64,000 bases of DNA from Streptomyces sp. NBC_00878 (GCF_026341515.1 NZ_JAPEOK010000001.1:1116001-1180000); one strand, 5' to 3'; positions 25,944 through 36,445 are shown, counted from the first letter of the stretch. Translations and numbers: made by a program. Notes: generated by a model from the letters alone, not told the origin.

Positions 25944-26069
25944 CTACTGCCCTTGCGCTCCGAGCGAGAACAGCAGGTAGATGAAGGCGGCGAAGATGTG
26001 TCCGACCGCCACGTAGATGATGAGCCGCACCCACAGGGCGCGCGGGAACTTCTCCTCCATGTCCTTCAT
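25944..26069 (-). CDS. DUF6126 small membrane protein
   Basis: A 41-residue peptide, MKDMEEKFPRALWVRLIIYV followed by AVGHIFAAFIYLLFSLGAQG and Q. It has one transmembrane segment (about residues 13-36) with a short charged N-terminus, matching the small DUF6126 family of Streptomyces. Its ATG overlaps the stop of the XRE-cupin gene as ATGA, so the two are translationally coupled. Partnership with the regulator (for example membrane tethering) is inference; no function is known. Confidence 0.88.
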   Translation of the reverse strand: MKDMEEKFPRALWVRLIIYVAVGHIFAAFIYLLFSLGAQGQ

Positions 26070-26707
26070 GACGCCTCTCCAGGGGTCGTCGGCCCGAGGC
26101 ACAGGGTGGCCGTGGGGCTCTGCAGCAGGGTGTGTACGAAGAGGAGTTCGACCCCGTCCCGGCCCTCGGCGGCGATCCGGTGCGGGGTCAGCGAGTCGAA
26201 GTGCGCGCTGTCACCGGGCGCGAGGAGGTGTGCGGTGTCCCCGAGGCGCAGCCGCAGCCGCCCTTCAAGGACGTACAGCCACTCCTCACCGGGGTGGACC
26301 CGCACGATGTCGCCCTGGGTCCCGTGGGGGACGTGCACGCGCAGAGATTGCATGCCCCGGCCCGCCGCGCCGGCCTGCCAGTACGTCCAGCCACCGGCCC
26401 GGGTGGGCTCCATGTCGGCGGCGCGTACGACGGCGTCCCGCTCGGCGAGCGTCTCGCCGAGCAGCTCGGAGACGGTCGTACCGTAGATGCGGGCCAGCGC
26501 GAGCAGCATCGGCAATGAGGGCTGGCGCTGCCCGGTCTCCAGCCGGGACAGGTGCGCGGGCGAGAGAGCGGCGGCGCGGGCCGCGGACTCCAGGGTGAGG
26601 GAGGCACGGCGCCGCAGCGCACGCAGCTGGGGTGCGACAGCGGGCAGCTCTTCGGCCGCCCTCGGCTCGGAAGGGCTCGTACCCTTGGCAGGGTTCATGT
26701 CCTCCAT
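26066..26707 (-). CDS. XRE family regulator with C-terminal cupin, next to the hopanoid operon
   Basis: An about 213-residue regulator. The HTH_3 domain covers about residues 30-90 (LRRRASLTLESAARAAALSP, then HLSRLETGQRQPSLPMLLAL) and the cupin about 125-205 (GEEWLYVLEGRLRLRLGD). It lies 99 bp after hpnO on the same strand. Two tandem palindromes sit directly upstream. ATG at 26707 lacks a ribosome-binding site (possibly leaderless); ATG at 26698 has GGAGG only 2 nt away. A TTG further upstream would fall inside an operator and is rejected. Confidence 0.88.
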   Translation of the reverse strand: MEDMNPAKGTSPSEPRAAEELPAVAPQLRALRRRASLTLESAARAAALSPAHLSRLETGQRQPSLPMLLALARIYGTTVSELLGETLAERDAVVRAADMEPTRAGGWTYWQAGAAGRGMQSLRVHVPHGTQGDIVRVHPGEEWLYVLEGRLRLRLGDTAHLLAPGDSAHFDSLTPHRIAAEGRDGVELLFVHTLLQSPTATLCLGPTTPGEAS

Positions 26708-26719
26708 TGAGCCGCAGGC

Positions 26720-26754
26720 TTGTCTCAGAGACAAATTTCTTGCCTCTGAGACAA
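26720..26754. promoter_or_regulatory. Two tandem palindromic operators upstream of the XRE-cupin gene
   Basis: TTGTCTC-A-GAGACAA (26720-26734, perfect 7+7 palindrome) and TTGCCTC-T-GAGACAA (26740-26754, one mismatch) are spaced exactly 20 bp centre to centre, two helical turns. They sit 13 bp upstream of the ATG in an AT-rich stretch, so bound protein would block the promoter. Autoregulation by the XRE protein is the simplest reading. Confidence 0.75.
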
Positions 26755-26806
26755 AAGACGAGGGGCGGTCCGCGGCGGCGCCCGACCTCGTCCTCCCCGA
26801 CAGGGC

Positions 26807-28204
26807 CTAGCGGTTGGCGACCGCCTGCTTCACCAGCGTCTTCCCGAAGTCCCACATCAGACCGCCCCCGCTGTGCGCGTCGTCCATCACGGCGGTGAAC
26901 GCGTCCACGAACCGGTCGACGTCCCGCTCGCCGACGACCAGCGGCGGAATCAGCTTGATCACCTCCAGATGATCGCCGGAGACCTGGGTGAGGATCCGGT
27001 GCCGTTGCAGCAGCGGCACGACCACCATCTGGGCGAACAGCCCCTTCCGCGCGGCCTGCAGCATCGTCCAACGGCTGCGCAGCTTCAGTGACTTGGGCCG
27101 CCCGAACTCGATGCCGATCATCAGCCCACGGCCGCGGACATCGCTCAGCAGCTCGTACTTGTCGACGAGTGCCGCGAGCCGGGACTTCAACTGCTCCCCC
27201 GTGGCCCGGGCATTGGCGACGATCTGCTCGTTCTCCATGACCGAAAGGACGGCGAGGCCCGCCGCCATCGCCTGCGCGTTGGCCCCGAAGCTCGCGGAGT
27301 GCACGAGGACGCGGTCCATGGTCGAGTAGACCTTCTTGAAGATCCAGTCCTTGCCGAGCGTCGCCCCGACCGGCACATAGCCGCCGGACAGCGCCTTGGC
27401 CACACAGACCAGATCCGGCTCCACACCCTCCTCGTGCTGGTACGCGTAGAAGTCCCCGGTCCGGCCGAGGCCCGTCTGCACCTCGTCGGCGATGAGCAGC
27501 GCCTTGTGCTTGCGCAGCAACTCCTGTGCGCCACGCAGATATCCGGGCGGCGACTCGTGCACGCCCTTGCCCTGGATCGGCTCGACGATCAGCGCGGCGA
27601 CATCGCCTTTCTTCAACTCCCTTGCCAGGGCGTCGAGATCACCGAGCGGCACCGCCGTGTCGGGCAGCAGCGGGGCGAAGCCGTCCCGGAAGCCGTCCTC
27701 GCCGTTGACGGACAGGGACCCGGTCGTCAGGCCGTGGAAGGCGTGCGAGCAGTACAGGACCCTCGGTTTCCCGGTCGCGTACCGGGCGAACTTCAGCGCG
27801 GTCTCGACCGCCTCCGTACCGCTGTTGCCGAAGAACACCCGGTCCAGGTGCGGACTGTGTGTGAGCAGTTTCTCCGCCAGCAGCCCCGGCAGCGGCTGGC
27901 AGTCGAAGCGGGTGAGGTCGGCGAGCTGGGCGTCGAGGACGTCGTGCAGCGCCTTGCGGACGACGGGGTGATGGCGGCCGAGGCCCATCACCCCGAACCC
28001 GGCGAGCATGTCCAGGTACTCGTTGCCGTCCGCGTCCCAGAAGTACGCGCCCTCGGCCCGCTCGTAGACCTTGTCGAAGCCGATCGTGTGCAGCATGCGC
28101 GGCAACTGGTGGTTCAGGTGCTTGGCGTGCAGCTCGTAGCGTTCGGCTCCGCGCTCGGCGAGAAGGGCGGCGAGGTCGAACTCCTGGGGCTTGCTGGTGG
28201 TCAT
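26807..28204 (-). CDS. hpnO: Class III aminotransferase of the hopanoid cluster (HpnO-like)
   Basis: A 465-residue pyridoxal-phosphate aminotransferase of the ornithine/acetylornithine group. The cofactor Lys is in [14 protein letters not shown] and the Asp in [17 protein letters not shown]. In hopanoid gene clusters this family aminates ribosylhopane-derived intermediates to aminobacteriohopanetriol, which Streptomyces make. Its start overlaps the dxs stop as ATGA. Outside this context it would be called only an aspartate/ornithine-type aminotransferase. Confidence 0.9.
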   Translation of the reverse strand: MTTSKPQEFDLAALLAERGAERYELHAKHLNHQLPRMLHTIGFDKVYERAEGAYFWDADGNEYLDMLAGFGVMGLGRHHPVVRKALHDVLDAQLADLTRFDCQPLPGLLAEKLLTHSPHLDRVFFGNSGTEAVETALKFARYATGKPRVLYCSHAFHGLTTGSLSVNGEDGFRDGFAPLLPDTAVPLGDLDALARELKKGDVAALIVEPIQGKGVHESPPGYLRGAQELLRKHKALLIADEVQTGLGRTGDFYAYQHEEGVEPDLVCVAKALSGGYVPVGATLGKDWIFKKVYSTMDRVLVHSASFGANAQAMAAGLAVLSVMENEQIVANARATGEQLKSRLAALVDKYELLSDVRGRGLMIGIEFGRPKSLKLRSRWTMLQAARKGLFAQMVVVPLLQRHRILTQVSGDHLEVIKLIPPLVVGERDVDRFVDAFTAVMDDAHSGGGLMWDFGKTLVKQAVANR

Positions 28205-30300
28205 TCCTGTTTCTCCTTGGACGCGAGCTCCTTGCCCGCCGGCTTCTTGGCGGCCTGCCTCTTCACAGCGCGCGGCTTGGCGGGCCGCGCCTTCGAAGCA
28301 CTCTGCCCGGCGGGCCGCGCCTTCGGGACGACGCCCGCCTCGGCGAGCGTGGAGCTCTCCCCCACGGGGGTCTGCCCTTCTGGGACCTGCCCCTCGACCG
28401 CGGGCTCGGCCTCCGTGAAGGTCGAGCGCGCCTCCCGAGTGGCCAGGCTCGCGCTGATCCGCCCGGCGATCTCGACGGGCGTGAGACCGATGTCGGCGAG
28501 CACCTCACCGCGTTTGGCGTGTGCCAGGAACTGCTCGGGGATCCCGAACCTCCGTACGGGCACGTCGACTTCGGCGTCCCCGAGGGCGAGCGCGACCGCC
28601 GCGCCCACGCCGGCCGCCCGGCTGTTGTCCTCGACGACGGCGACCAAGCGGTGTTCGGCGGCGAGCCCGGGCAGCGCGGGATCGACGGGCTTGACCCAAC
28701 GCGGGTCCACGACTGTGCAGTTGATGCCCCGGGCTTCCAGCAGTTCGGCGGCCTGGAGGCACACGGGCGCCATCACGCCGACGGCCACGAGGAGCACCTC
28801 GGGCCGCTCGCCGCGATGCAGGACGTCCAGGCCGCCCACCCGGTCGACCGCCGGAACGACCGGCCCCACCGACTCCTTGGGGAACCGGATCAGCGTCGGG
28901 GCGTCGTCCACCGCGACCGCCTCGCGCAGCTGCGCGCACAGTTGGTCGGCGTCACGCGGCGCGGCGATCCTGAGCCCCGGCACGACCTGGAGGATGGACA
29001 TGTCCCACATGCCGTTGTGTGACGCTCCGTCAACTCCCGTGACCCCGGCGCGGTCCAGCACGAAGGTGACCCCGCAGCGATGCAGAGCGACATCCATCAG
29101 CAGCTGGTCGAAGGCACGGTTCAGGAAGGTCGCGTACACCGCGACGACCGGATGCAGTCCGCCCGTCGCGAGCCCGGCCGCGGACACCGCGGCGTGCTGC
29201 TCGGCGATACCGACGTCCCACACCCGGTCGGGGAACCTCTCCGCGAACTTCGCGAGGCCCACCGGGTGCAGCATGGCCGCCGTGATCGCGACGACATCCT
29301 CGCGCGCCTCACCGATCCGTACGATCTCGTCGCCGAACACCGAGGTCCAGGAAGGGCCGTTGGACGGCGCGAGGGGCTCGCAGGTGAACGGGTCCATCAC
29401 GCCGACGGTGTGGAAGTGGTCCTCCTCATTGGCGATCGCGGGCTCGTAACCGCGCCCCTTCTCCGTCAGACAGTGGATGAGCACGGGCCCGTGGAAGCGC
29501 TTCGCGCGCCGCAGCGCCGACTCCACCGCGCCCACGTCGTGTCCGTCGATCGGACCGACGTACTTCAGTCCCAGGTCCTCGAACATGCCCTGCGGCGCGA
29601 ACGCGTCCTTGAACCCCTTCTTCGCGCCGTGCAGCGATTCGTAGAGGGTCCCGCCGATGACGGGCGTGCGCAGCAGTACGTCCTTGCCCCAGGCCAGGAC
29701 CTTCTCGTAGCTGTCGGTGGTCCGCAGGGTCGCCAGATGGTTCGCGAGGCCGCCGATGGTCGGCGAGTAGGAGCGTTCGTTGTCGTTGACGACGATGATC
29801 AGCGGCCGGTCCTTGGCAGCCGCGATGTTGTTCAGCGCCTCCCACGCCATACCGCCGGTAAGCGCGCCGTCGCCGATGACCGCGACGACGTGTCCCTTCT
29901 CCCCCTGCACCTGGCGGGCCTTGGCGAGCCCGTCGGCCCAGCCGAGCGCGGTGGACGCGTGGCTGTTCTCGATGATGTCGTGCTCGGACTCCTCGCGCGA
30001 CGGGTAGCCGGACAGGCCGCCCTTGCCGCGCAGCTTGGAGAAGTCCTGACGCCCTGTCAGCAGCTTGTGTACGTAGCTCTGATGGCCGGTGTCCCACAGA
30101 ATGCGGTCGACCGGCGACTCGAAGACCCGGTGGAGCGCGATGGAGAGTTCCACCACCCCCAGGTTGGGTCCCAGATGACCGCCGGTCCTGGCCACCGCGT
30201 GCACCAGGAACTCCCGGATCTCGTCGCCCAGTTGACCTATCTCCGCCTCGGACAGCGCCTTCAGGTCGCGTGGTCCCCGGATGTTCTCCAGAATCGTCAC
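28201..30300 (-). CDS. dxs: 1-deoxy-D-xylulose-5-phosphate synthase
   Basis: A 699-residue thiamine-diphosphate enzyme joining pyruvate and glyceraldehyde 3-phosphate, the first step of the MEP isoprenoid pathway. It shows [13 protein letters not shown], the cofactor motif [20 protein letters not shown], and [16 protein letters not shown] with the catalytic Glu. The catalytic part ends near residue 620; about 75 further residues form an Ala/Lys/Pro/Glu-rich tail absent from most DXS. It sits inside the hopanoid operon, so precursor supply is co-induced with triterpenoid synthesis. Confidence 0.96.
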   Translation of the reverse strand: MTILENIRGPRDLKALSEAEIGQLGDEIREFLVHAVARTGGHLGPNLGVVELSIALHRVFESPVDRILWDTGHQSYVHKLLTGRQDFSKLRGKGGLSGYPSREESEHDIIENSHASTALGWADGLAKARQVQGEKGHVVAVIGDGALTGGMAWEALNNIAAAKDRPLIIVVNDNERSYSPTIGGLANHLATLRTTDSYEKVLAWGKDVLLRTPVIGGTLYESLHGAKKGFKDAFAPQGMFEDLGLKYVGPIDGHDVGAVESALRRAKRFHGPVLIHCLTEKGRGYEPAIANEEDHFHTVGVMDPFTCEPLAPSNGPSWTSVFGDEIVRIGEAREDVVAITAAMLHPVGLAKFAERFPDRVWDVGIAEQHAAVSAAGLATGGLHPVVAVYATFLNRAFDQLLMDVALHRCGVTFVLDRAGVTGVDGASHNGMWDMSILQVVPGLRIAAPRDADQLCAQLREAVAVDDAPTLIRFPKESVGPVVPAVDRVGGLDVLHRGERPEVLLVAVGVMAPVCLQAAELLEARGINCTVVDPRWVKPVDPALPGLAAEHRLVAVVEDNSRAAGVGAAVALALGDAEVDVPVRRFGIPEQFLAHAKRGEVLADIGLTPVEIAGRISASLATREARSTFTEAEPAVEGQVPEGQTPVGESSTLAEAGVVPKARPAGQSASKARPAKPRAVKRQAAKKPAGKELASKEKQE

Positions 30301-30334
30301 GCTCGGCCCCCTCTCGGTCCGTGCTGTAGCTAAC

Positions 30335-31510
30335 TCACCGTGCCGGAGGGTTCCCCGACGCTGTGACCTGCGGCTCGCCTGACGCGACGCCGTCCGCCTC
30401 CATCTGCTCGGCGATCTTCATCGCCTCGTCGATGAGGGTCTCGACGATCTTCGACTCGGGGACGGTCTTGATGACCTCGCCCTTGACGAAGATCTGCCCC
30501 TTGCCGTTGCCGGAGGCGACCCCCAGGTCCGCCTCCCGTGCCTCGCCCGGTCCGTTGACGACGCAGCCCATCACCGCGACGCGCAGCGGGACCTCCATGC
30601 CCTCCAGACCGGCCGTGACCTCGTCGGCCAGCTTGTAGACGTCGACCTGGGCACGGCCGCAGGAGGGACAGGACACGATCTCCAGACGCCGCTGCCTGAG
30701 ATTCAGCGACTCGAGGATCTGGATGCCGACCTTGCACTCCTCGGCGGGCGGCGCACTCAGGGAGACCCGGATGGTGTCCCCGATGCCTTCGCTGAGCAGC
30801 GCCCCGAAGGCCACCGCGGACTTGATGGTGCCCTGGAAGGCCGGTCCCGCCTCGGTCACGCCGAGGTGCAGCGGGTAGTCGCACTGGGCCGCCAGCTGCC
30901 GGTAGGCGTTGACCATCACGACCGGGTCGTTGTGCTTGACCGAGATCTTGATGTCCCGGAAGCCGTGCTCCTCGAAGAGCGAGGCCTCCCACAGCGCCGA
31001 CTCGACCAGCGCCTCGGGGGTGGCCTTGCCGTACTTCTGGAACAGCCGCCGGTCCAGTGAGCCCGCGTTGACGCCGATCCGGATCGGGGTGCCGTGGTCC
31101 TTCGCGGCGCGCGCGATCTCCTTCACCTTGTCGTCGAACTGCTTGATGTTGCCGGGGTTCACGCGCACCGCCGCACAGCCCGCCTCGATCGCGGCGAACA
31201 CGTACTTCGGCTGGAAGTGGATGTCCGCGATCACCGGGATCTGCGACTTGCGCGCGATGGTCGCCAGAGCGTCCGCGTCGTCCTGCGTGGGGCAGGCGAC
31301 GCGCACGATCTGGCAGCCGGACGCGGTCAGTTCGGCGATCTGTTGCAGCGTGGCCCCGATGTCCGACGTACGGGTCGTCGTCATCGACTGCACCGACACG
31401 GGCGCCCCGCCGCCGACCGCCACCGGTCCGACCTGGATCTGCCGCGACGGGCGGCGCTCCGCGATCGGCCGGACCGGCACCTCGGGGAGGCCCAGGGAAA
31501 CGGCGGTCAC
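30335..31510 (-). CDS. ispG: 4-hydroxy-3-methylbut-2-enyl-diphosphate synthase
   Basis: A 391-residue iron-sulfur enzyme of the MEP pathway, converting the cyclic diphosphate to HMBPP. Cluster cysteines lie in [11 protein letters not shown] and the late [34 protein letters not shown] is the N-terminal family signature. The GTG at 31510 yields the conserved start TAVSLG with a 4-bp gap after hpnH; a further in-frame start at 31543 would overlap hpnH by 29 bp. It is embedded in the hopanoid operon beside dxs. Confidence 0.95.
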   Translation of the reverse strand: MTAVSLGLPEVPVRPIAERRPSRQIQVGPVAVGGGAPVSVQSMTTTRTSDIGATLQQIAELTASGCQIVRVACPTQDDADALATIARKSQIPVIADIHFQPKYVFAAIEAGCAAVRVNPGNIKQFDDKVKEIARAAKDHGTPIRIGVNAGSLDRRLFQKYGKATPEALVESALWEASLFEEHGFRDIKISVKHNDPVVMVNAYRQLAAQCDYPLHLGVTEAGPAFQGTIKSAVAFGALLSEGIGDTIRVSLSAPPAEECKVGIQILESLNLRQRRLEIVSCPSCGRAQVDVYKLADEVTAGLEGMEVPLRVAVMGCVVNGPGEAREADLGVASGNGKGQIFVKGEVIKTVPESKIVETLIDEAMKIAEQMEADGVASGEPQVTASGNPPAR

Positions 31511-31514
31511 GACG

Positions 31515-32537
31515 TCACCCGCGGTTTCCGGCGACGGTGTCACGGGCGGCGCGCAGGGACTCCTTCAGGGAGCCCATGGTCGCCAGGACCGCCGTCGGCT
31601 CGTAGCCGCAGTGCGCCATGCAGTTGGCGCAGCGCGGGTCCTTGCCGCGGCCGTACGCGTCCCAGTCGGTGTCCTCGATGAGTTCCCGGTACGTCGTGAC
31701 GTACCCGTCGCTCATCAGGTAGCAGGGCTTCTGCCAGCCGAAGAGCGAGTAGTTGGGGATCGCCCACGCCGTGCACGGGAAGTCGACCTTGCCCTCCAGG
31801 AAGTCCAGGAAGAGCGGGGAGTGGTTGAGCCGCCAGCGCCGCCGGTTGCCGCCCGCGAAGGCCTTCTTGAACAGTTCGCGGGTCTGCTCGACACCCAGGA
31901 AGTGCTCCTGGTCGGGCGCCTTCTCGTAGGCGTACGCGGGCGAGATCATCATCTCGTCCACCTTCAGGTCGTCATTGAGGAAGTTGAGAACCTCGATGAT
32001 CGTCTGCGGGGTGTCGGTGTTGAAGAAGGTCGAGTTGGTGGTGACCCTGAAGCCCCGCTTCTTGGCCTCCTTGATGGCCTCCACGGCCTCGTCGAACACA
32101 CCCTCCTTCGCCACGGACTCGTCGTGCCGCTCCCGCAGGCCGTCGATGTGCACGGCGAACGCGAAGTACGGCGAGGGCGTGAACTTGTCCATCTTCTTGC
32201 GCATCAGCATGGCGTTGGTGCACAGGAAGACGTACTTCTTCCGGGCCACCAGCTGCCGCACGATCTCGTCGATCTTCGGGTGCATCAGGGGCTCGCCGCC
32301 GGCGATGGACACCATCGGCGCGCCGGACTCCAGCACCGCGCCCACGGCCTGGGCCACCGGCATGCGCTGCTTGAGCACTCCGGCCGGGTGCTGGATCTTG
32401 CCGCAGCCCTCGCACGCCAGATTGCAGGCGAAGAGGGGTTCAAGCTCGACGATCAGCGGAAACTTGTCCCGCTTGCGCAGTTTCTGTTCAAAGAGATACG
32501 TCGCGACCTTGATGGACTGGCGGAGCGGCATGGCCAT
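31515..32537 (-). CDS. hpnH: Adenosyl-hopene transferase HpnH (radical SAM)
   Basis: A 340-residue radical SAM protein. The cluster motif CNLACEGC is at about residues 40-47, followed by [12 protein letters not shown]. It adds a 5'-deoxyadenosyl group to diploptene, the first side-chain step of C35 hopanoids. GGAGGTGA stands 5 nt before the chosen ATG. The C-terminal part has additional cysteines ([17 protein letters not shown]) typical of HpnH. It is 5 bp downstream of hpnG. Confidence 0.96.
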   Translation of the reverse strand: MAMPLRQSIKVATYLFEQKLRKRDKFPLIVELEPLFACNLACEGCGKIQHPAGVLKQRMPVAQAVGAVLESGAPMVSIAGGEPLMHPKIDEIVRQLVARKKYVFLCTNAMLMRKKMDKFTPSPYFAFAVHIDGLRERHDESVAKEGVFDEAVEAIKEAKKRGFRVTTNSTFFNTDTPQTIIEVLNFLNDDLKVDEMMISPAYAYEKAPDQEHFLGVEQTRELFKKAFAGGNRRRWRLNHSPLFLDFLEGKVDFPCTAWAIPNYSLFGWQKPCYLMSDGYVTTYRELIEDTDWDAYGRGKDPRCANCMAHCGYEPTAVLATMGSLKESLRAARDTVAGNRG

Positions 32538-32542
32538 CTGGC

Positions 32543-33187
32543 TCACCTCCTGGGGAGCAGCAAAGAACGGTGCCATTCGAAGAAAGCTGGAAGAACGGCA
32601 CGAAGAACGCGGAAGGCTGATATTCCACCGCGCACCGTGCCGATCCGGACGAGTTCATGTTCTGGAGCGTCCACGACCACCCGGACGGCCGCAACCGGGC
32701 GCGCGCCCGCGCGGACGGCGCTGTGGAGCGTGGCCGCCGATTCCATATCGACCGCGATCGCGCCGGTTGCGAGCAGTTCCGACCGTTCCTGACCGCGTAC
32801 GACGTGATCGGAGCCGGTGAGCGGCCCCTGGTGGACGGTGCGCCCGGGCAGGGCACGCACCAGTTCCTTCACGAGCAGATCGGTGCCCACGCAGGGCGTG
32901 GTGCCGCGCGGGTCCCGGGTCTCGTCGGCGACGACCAGGTCCCCCGGGTGCATGCCGGGGGCGAGCCCGGCACAGAAGCCCGTGGCCAGGACGGCCGCCC
33001 CGCTCAGCGCGGGGCCGGCCAGGGCCCGGGTGACCGCCCGTTCGGCGGCACCCGGCCCCATGCCCGTACGGAGCACCGTGACCGGGCCGCTCGCGCCGCC
33101 CCGGTCGCCGCCGGTGCGCAGGGCGAACCGCTCGATGCCGAGCGCGCAGGCGATCAGCAGCGGAGCGGCGGCCGGCCTGGTGGTCAT
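32543..33187 (-). CDS. hpnG: Hopanoid-associated nucleosidase/phosphorylase HpnG
   Basis: A 214-residue protein of the nucleoside phosphorylase/MTA-SAH nucleosidase fold. It shows LLIACALGIERFAL at the start, TGFCAGLAPGMHPGDLVVAD in the middle, and AIAVDMESAATLH, the purine/ribose-contact motif. HpnG removes adenine from adenosylhopane to give (phospho)ribosylhopane. Its ATG shares a base with the shc stop (TGATG), showing tight coupling. An in-frame extension upstream overlaps shc antisense-like sequence and is discarded. Confidence 0.93.
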   Translation of the reverse strand: MTTRPAAAPLLIACALGIERFALRTGGDRGGASGPVTVLRTGMGPGAAERAVTRALAGPALSGAAVLATGFCAGLAPGMHPGDLVVADETRDPRGTTPCVGTDLLVKELVRALPGRTVHQGPLTGSDHVVRGQERSELLATGAIAVDMESAATLHSAVRAGARPVAAVRVVVDAPEHELVRIGTVRGGISAFRVLRAVLPAFFEWHRSLLLPRR

Positions 33188-35202
33188 CAGCTCGCCCTGC
33201 CGAAGGCGGACTGCCGGTCGGCGAACGGTTCGCCGTTGACGTACCGGCCGAGCGCGGTGAGCGGAAAGACCTGACGGTAGAGGTGGTAGTTGATCGAGAA
33301 GTCCCACGGGAACCCCGTACCGGTGAAGTACGGCTCGTCCCAGGAGCCGTCCGCCAGCTGGGTCTCCGCGAGCCAGGCGACGGCGCGCTCCACCACCTTG
33401 GACTCCCGTTCGCCGGCCGCCAGCAGCGCGAGCAGCGCCCAGGCTGTCTGGGATGCGGTGGAGGCGCCGCGTCCGCTCCATTCGGCGACGTCGTGGTAGG
33501 AGCGCAGGTCCTCGCCCCAGCCGCCGTCGTCGTTCTGCACGGTCTCCAGCCAGGCCACGGCCCGGCGGATCGCCGGATGCGATCCAGGCAGTCCGGCGGC
33601 GACCAGCGCGGGCACCACCGACCCTGTTCCGTATACGTAGTTGACGCCCCAGCGGCCGAACCAGGAGCCGTTCGCCTCCTGTTCGGCGAGCAGCCACTCG
33701 ATGCCGCGGCGGGTGCGCGGATCGTGGGACAGGCCCTCGATCGCGAGCATCTCCACGACATGCGCGGTGACATCGGCGGACGGCGGGTCGATGACCTCGC
33801 CGAAGTCGCAGAACGGCAGCTTGTTGGGGAACATGCTGGTGTTGTCGACGTCGAAGGCGCCCCAGGCACCGTTCTTCGACTGCATGCCGAGGTTCCAGCG
33901 CACCGCGCGGCCGATGGCCTTCTCGGCGCGCTCCGGGTCGTGGTGCTTGACGCGGCGCAGCGCGAGGACGACCTCGGCGGTGTCGTCGATGTCGGGGTAG
34001 TTGTCGTTGTGGAACTCGAACGCCCAGCCACCGGGCTGAAGTCGGGGCCGCTTGACCGCCCAGTCACCGGGGCGGACGATCTCCTCTCCGAGCATCCAGT
34101 CCGCGGCCTTCACCAGCTGCGGATGATCGGCGGGCACGCCCGCGTCGGCGAGCGCGATGGTCGCGAGGCAGGTGTCCCAGACCGGCGACTGGCAGGCCTC
34201 GATCATCCGGGCCCCGTCCTCCCGCCAGACGGTGAACCGGTCGAGGGACGCCAACCCCTCGCGCATCACCGGGTGTTCGAGGTCGTAGCCCAGCAGGTGC
34301 AGAGCGATGATCGAGTACACGGCGGGCGGCTGGATGCCTCCCCAACAGCCGTCGTTCTCCTGCCGCTCGATGATCCAGCGGGCGGCGGTGTTCATCGCGG
34401 CTCGTCGGAGACCGCGCGGCGCGACCTTGCGGTAGGTGTGCAGGGCCTTGTCGAGGCGCTGGAAGACCCCGTCCCAACTGGCCACCGGAGCAAGGGGCTT
34501 GACCGGATTCGGGTTGCTCGCGTCGGTGTGCAGCTCGTCGAGCGGGAAGGGCGCGGGCCGTACCGGACGCTTCGCCGAGACGACGGTGAGCGGCACGATG
34601 GTCTGCCGTGCCCAGCATCCGAAGTCGTAGATGTTGAGCGGCACCCACTTCGGGAAGAACATGAGCTCCGGCGGGAGTTCGGGCAGGTCGTCCCACTTCC
34701 ACCAGCCGAACAGTGCGAGCCAGATCCGGGTGAAGACGCGGGCCGCCGCGATACCGCCCTGCTCACGGATCCACGCGGACGCCCGCGCCATGTGCGGCTC
34801 GTCCGGCGCGTCACCGGCCAGCCGCAGGGCGACGTATCCCTCGATGGTGGTGGAGAGTTCGCCCGGTCCGCCGTAGAAGGTGGCCCAGGTACCGTCCTCG
34901 CGCTGCTCGCCGCGGATGAAGAGTGCGGCCGCGTGCGTGGTCTTCTCGTCGCGGATGCCCAGGAACTGACGGAGCAGCAGATCTTCGGCGTCCATCGTGA
35001 CGTTGGTCTCGAGGTCGCCCTTCCACCAGCCCTGGGCGTCCTGCGTGGAGAGCAGGAAGTCGGTGGCGCGGTGTATGGCGCGCTCGGCGGCGTCTCGGGT
35101 ATCGGCACTCCCGGCCGCCGCGGGAGTCGTCGTGCGGGTTTCGCTGGCCGAGGCTGCGCGGGGCGGCAGGGCCCCGGTGCTTCCGTCGGTCGTCGCTGTC
35201 AT
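33187..35202 (-). CDS. shc: Squalene-hopene cyclase
   Basis: A 671-residue triterpene cyclase converting squalene to hopene/diplopterol at the inner face of the membrane. The acid motif is DIDDTAEVV (DXDDTA) near residue 390. Several QW repeats are visible (QDAQGWWKGD, QREDGTWATFYGG, QNDDGGWGEDL, QLADGSWDE). Length is slightly over the usual 630 because of a 40-residue Ala/Thr/Ser N-terminal extension. ATG at 35202 has AAGGGGAAG upstream. It is the central enzyme of the operon. Confidence 0.97.
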   Translation of the reverse strand: MTATTDGSTGALPPRAASASETRTTTPAAAGSADTRDAAERAIHRATDFLLSTQDAQGWWKGDLETNVTMDAEDLLLRQFLGIRDEKTTHAAALFIRGEQREDGTWATFYGGPGELSTTIEGYVALRLAGDAPDEPHMARASAWIREQGGIAAARVFTRIWLALFGWWKWDDLPELPPELMFFPKWVPLNIYDFGCWARQTIVPLTVVSAKRPVRPAPFPLDELHTDASNPNPVKPLAPVASWDGVFQRLDKALHTYRKVAPRGLRRAAMNTAARWIIERQENDGCWGGIQPPAVYSIIALHLLGYDLEHPVMREGLASLDRFTVWREDGARMIEACQSPVWDTCLATIALADAGVPADHPQLVKAADWMLGEEIVRPGDWAVKRPRLQPGGWAFEFHNDNYPDIDDTAEVVLALRRVKHHDPERAEKAIGRAVRWNLGMQSKNGAWGAFDVDNTSMFPNKLPFCDFGEVIDPPSADVTAHVVEMLAIEGLSHDPRTRRGIEWLLAEQEANGSWFGRWGVNYVYGTGSVVPALVAAGLPGSHPAIRRAVAWLETVQNDDGGWGEDLRSYHDVAEWSGRGASTASQTAWALLALLAAGERESKVVERAVAWLAETQLADGSWDEPYFTGTGFPWDFSINYHLYRQVFPLTALGRYVNGEPFADRQSAFGRAS

Positions 35203-35314
35203 GGCTTCCCCTTCGTGCAGTGGCGTGTCTCTGCTGTGGGTCCGCCGTCGGCCGGTGCGCGTTCTCCCGCGGCACCGGCCGGCGACTACGCGAGGCTTAT
35301 TCGACCGATAGTGA

Positions 35315-36445
35315 TCATCTCTTTCGTACGACGACGAAGTCGGCGAGCTCCGCGAACTGGGCCCGCACCTGGTCCGGCATGTGGATCGTGTCGAGCGCCT
35401 CGACCGCCACCGTGTGCTGGCGGCGCGCCTCCTGGGCGGTCCATTCGCGGCCGCCCGCCTGCTCGATGAGTGCGGCGCGCGCGGCGAACTCCGCCTCGGA
35501 GAAGTCCTCGAAGTCGCTGCGCTTGGCGTCCTCGGCGAGGAGTTCGCCGAGTTGCTCGGAGGCCGGGCCGCCCGCCGCAAGCGCGGCCACGACCGGCAGG
35601 GACTTCTTGCGCTGGCGCAGGTCGCTCCAGGCCTGCTTGCCGGTGGCGACCGGGTCGCCCCAGATACCGAGGAGGTCGTCCACGGCCTGGAAGGCCAGGC
35701 CGAGGTGGTGGCCGTACCTCTCCAGCGTGTCGGCGGTGCGATCGTCCGCGCCGCCGAGCACCGCGCCGACGGAGGAGGCGCAGGCGAGCAGGGCGCCGGT
35801 CTTGTTGCCCTCCATCTCCTGGCACTCCTCGACACTGACGCGGTCGCGGTGCTCGAAGGAGATGTCCTGCGCCTGACCGTCGATCAGGGCGCGGGTGGCG
35901 GTGGTGAGACGGCGCGTGGCGCGGCCCGCCTCGACCGTGCCGAGTTCCAGCAGGATCTCGTTGGCCAGTGCGAACAGGGCGTCGCCGACCAGGATCGCCT
36001 GGGCGGGACCGTGTACCTTCCACACGGTGTCACGGTGGCGGCGCTGCTCATCGCCGTCCATCAGGTCGTCGTGCAGCAGTGAGAAGTTGTGCACCAGTTC
36101 AACGGCGACCGCTCCCGGCACGCCCACCTCGGGGGCAGCACCGGCGGCCTGGGCGGACAGAACGGCGAGCGCGGGGCGTACGGCTTTGCCGCCGTCGCCC
36201 GCGGCGGGGTTGCCCTCGGCATCGATCCAGCCGAAGTGGTAGGCGGCGACAGTGTCCATGGGAGGGGCAAGGCGGTCGATGGCCGCCCTCAGTACCGGAG
36301 TGGCCAGGGTCCGGCCGCGCTCCAGGAGCGCGGTCACGTCCACCGCGTCGGCAGCCGTCGATGCCGGGGGCACAGTGGGCACAGTCTCTCCTCTTGTGGT
36401 GATACGAGAGGTGCGGGAGCCCGCCGCGCTCTGTTCGAGCGTCAC
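35315..36445 (-). CDS. Polyprenyl (probably farnesyl) diphosphate synthase
   Basis: A 376-residue trans-isoprenyl diphosphate synthase. The first aspartate-rich motif is LLHDDLMDGD; the second is FQAVDDLLGIWGD, with Gly at the last position of the usual DDxxD, as is common in actinobacterial homologues. It makes the allylic substrate, most likely farnesyl diphosphate for the HpnCDE enzymes; chain length cannot be proved from sequence. The GTG start overlaps the hpnE stop by 4 bp (GTGA). Confidence 0.92.
   Translation of the reverse strand: MTLEQSAAGSRTSRITTRGETVPTVPPASTAADAVDVTALLERGRTLATPVLRAAIDRLAPPMDTVAAYHFGWIDAEGNPAAGDGGKAVRPALAVLSAQAAGAAPEVGVPGAVAVELVHNFSLLHDDLMDGDEQRRHRDTVWKVHGPAQAILVGDALFALANEILLELGTVEAGRATRRLTTATRALIDGQAQDISFEHRDRVSVEECQEMEGNKTGALLACASSVGAVLGGADDRTADTLERYGHHLGLAFQAVDDLLGIWGDPVATGKQAWSDLRQRKKSLPVVAALAAGGPASEQLGELLAEDAKRSDFEDFSEAEFAARAALIEQAGGREWTAQEARRQHTVAVEALDTIHMPDQVRAQFAELADFVVVRKR

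Noticed and set aside
27299..29449. 716-codon plus-strand frame opposite hpnO and dxs
   Set aside because: It is antisense to two genes with clear cofactor motifs; composition is typical of a GC-driven shadow frame.
35203..35835. N-terminal extension of squalene-hopene cyclase by about 210 codons
   Set aside because: It overlaps the prenyl synthase gene in another frame, and the sequence is Arg/Ser/Pro-rich junk; the ATG at 35202 has a good ribosome-binding site.
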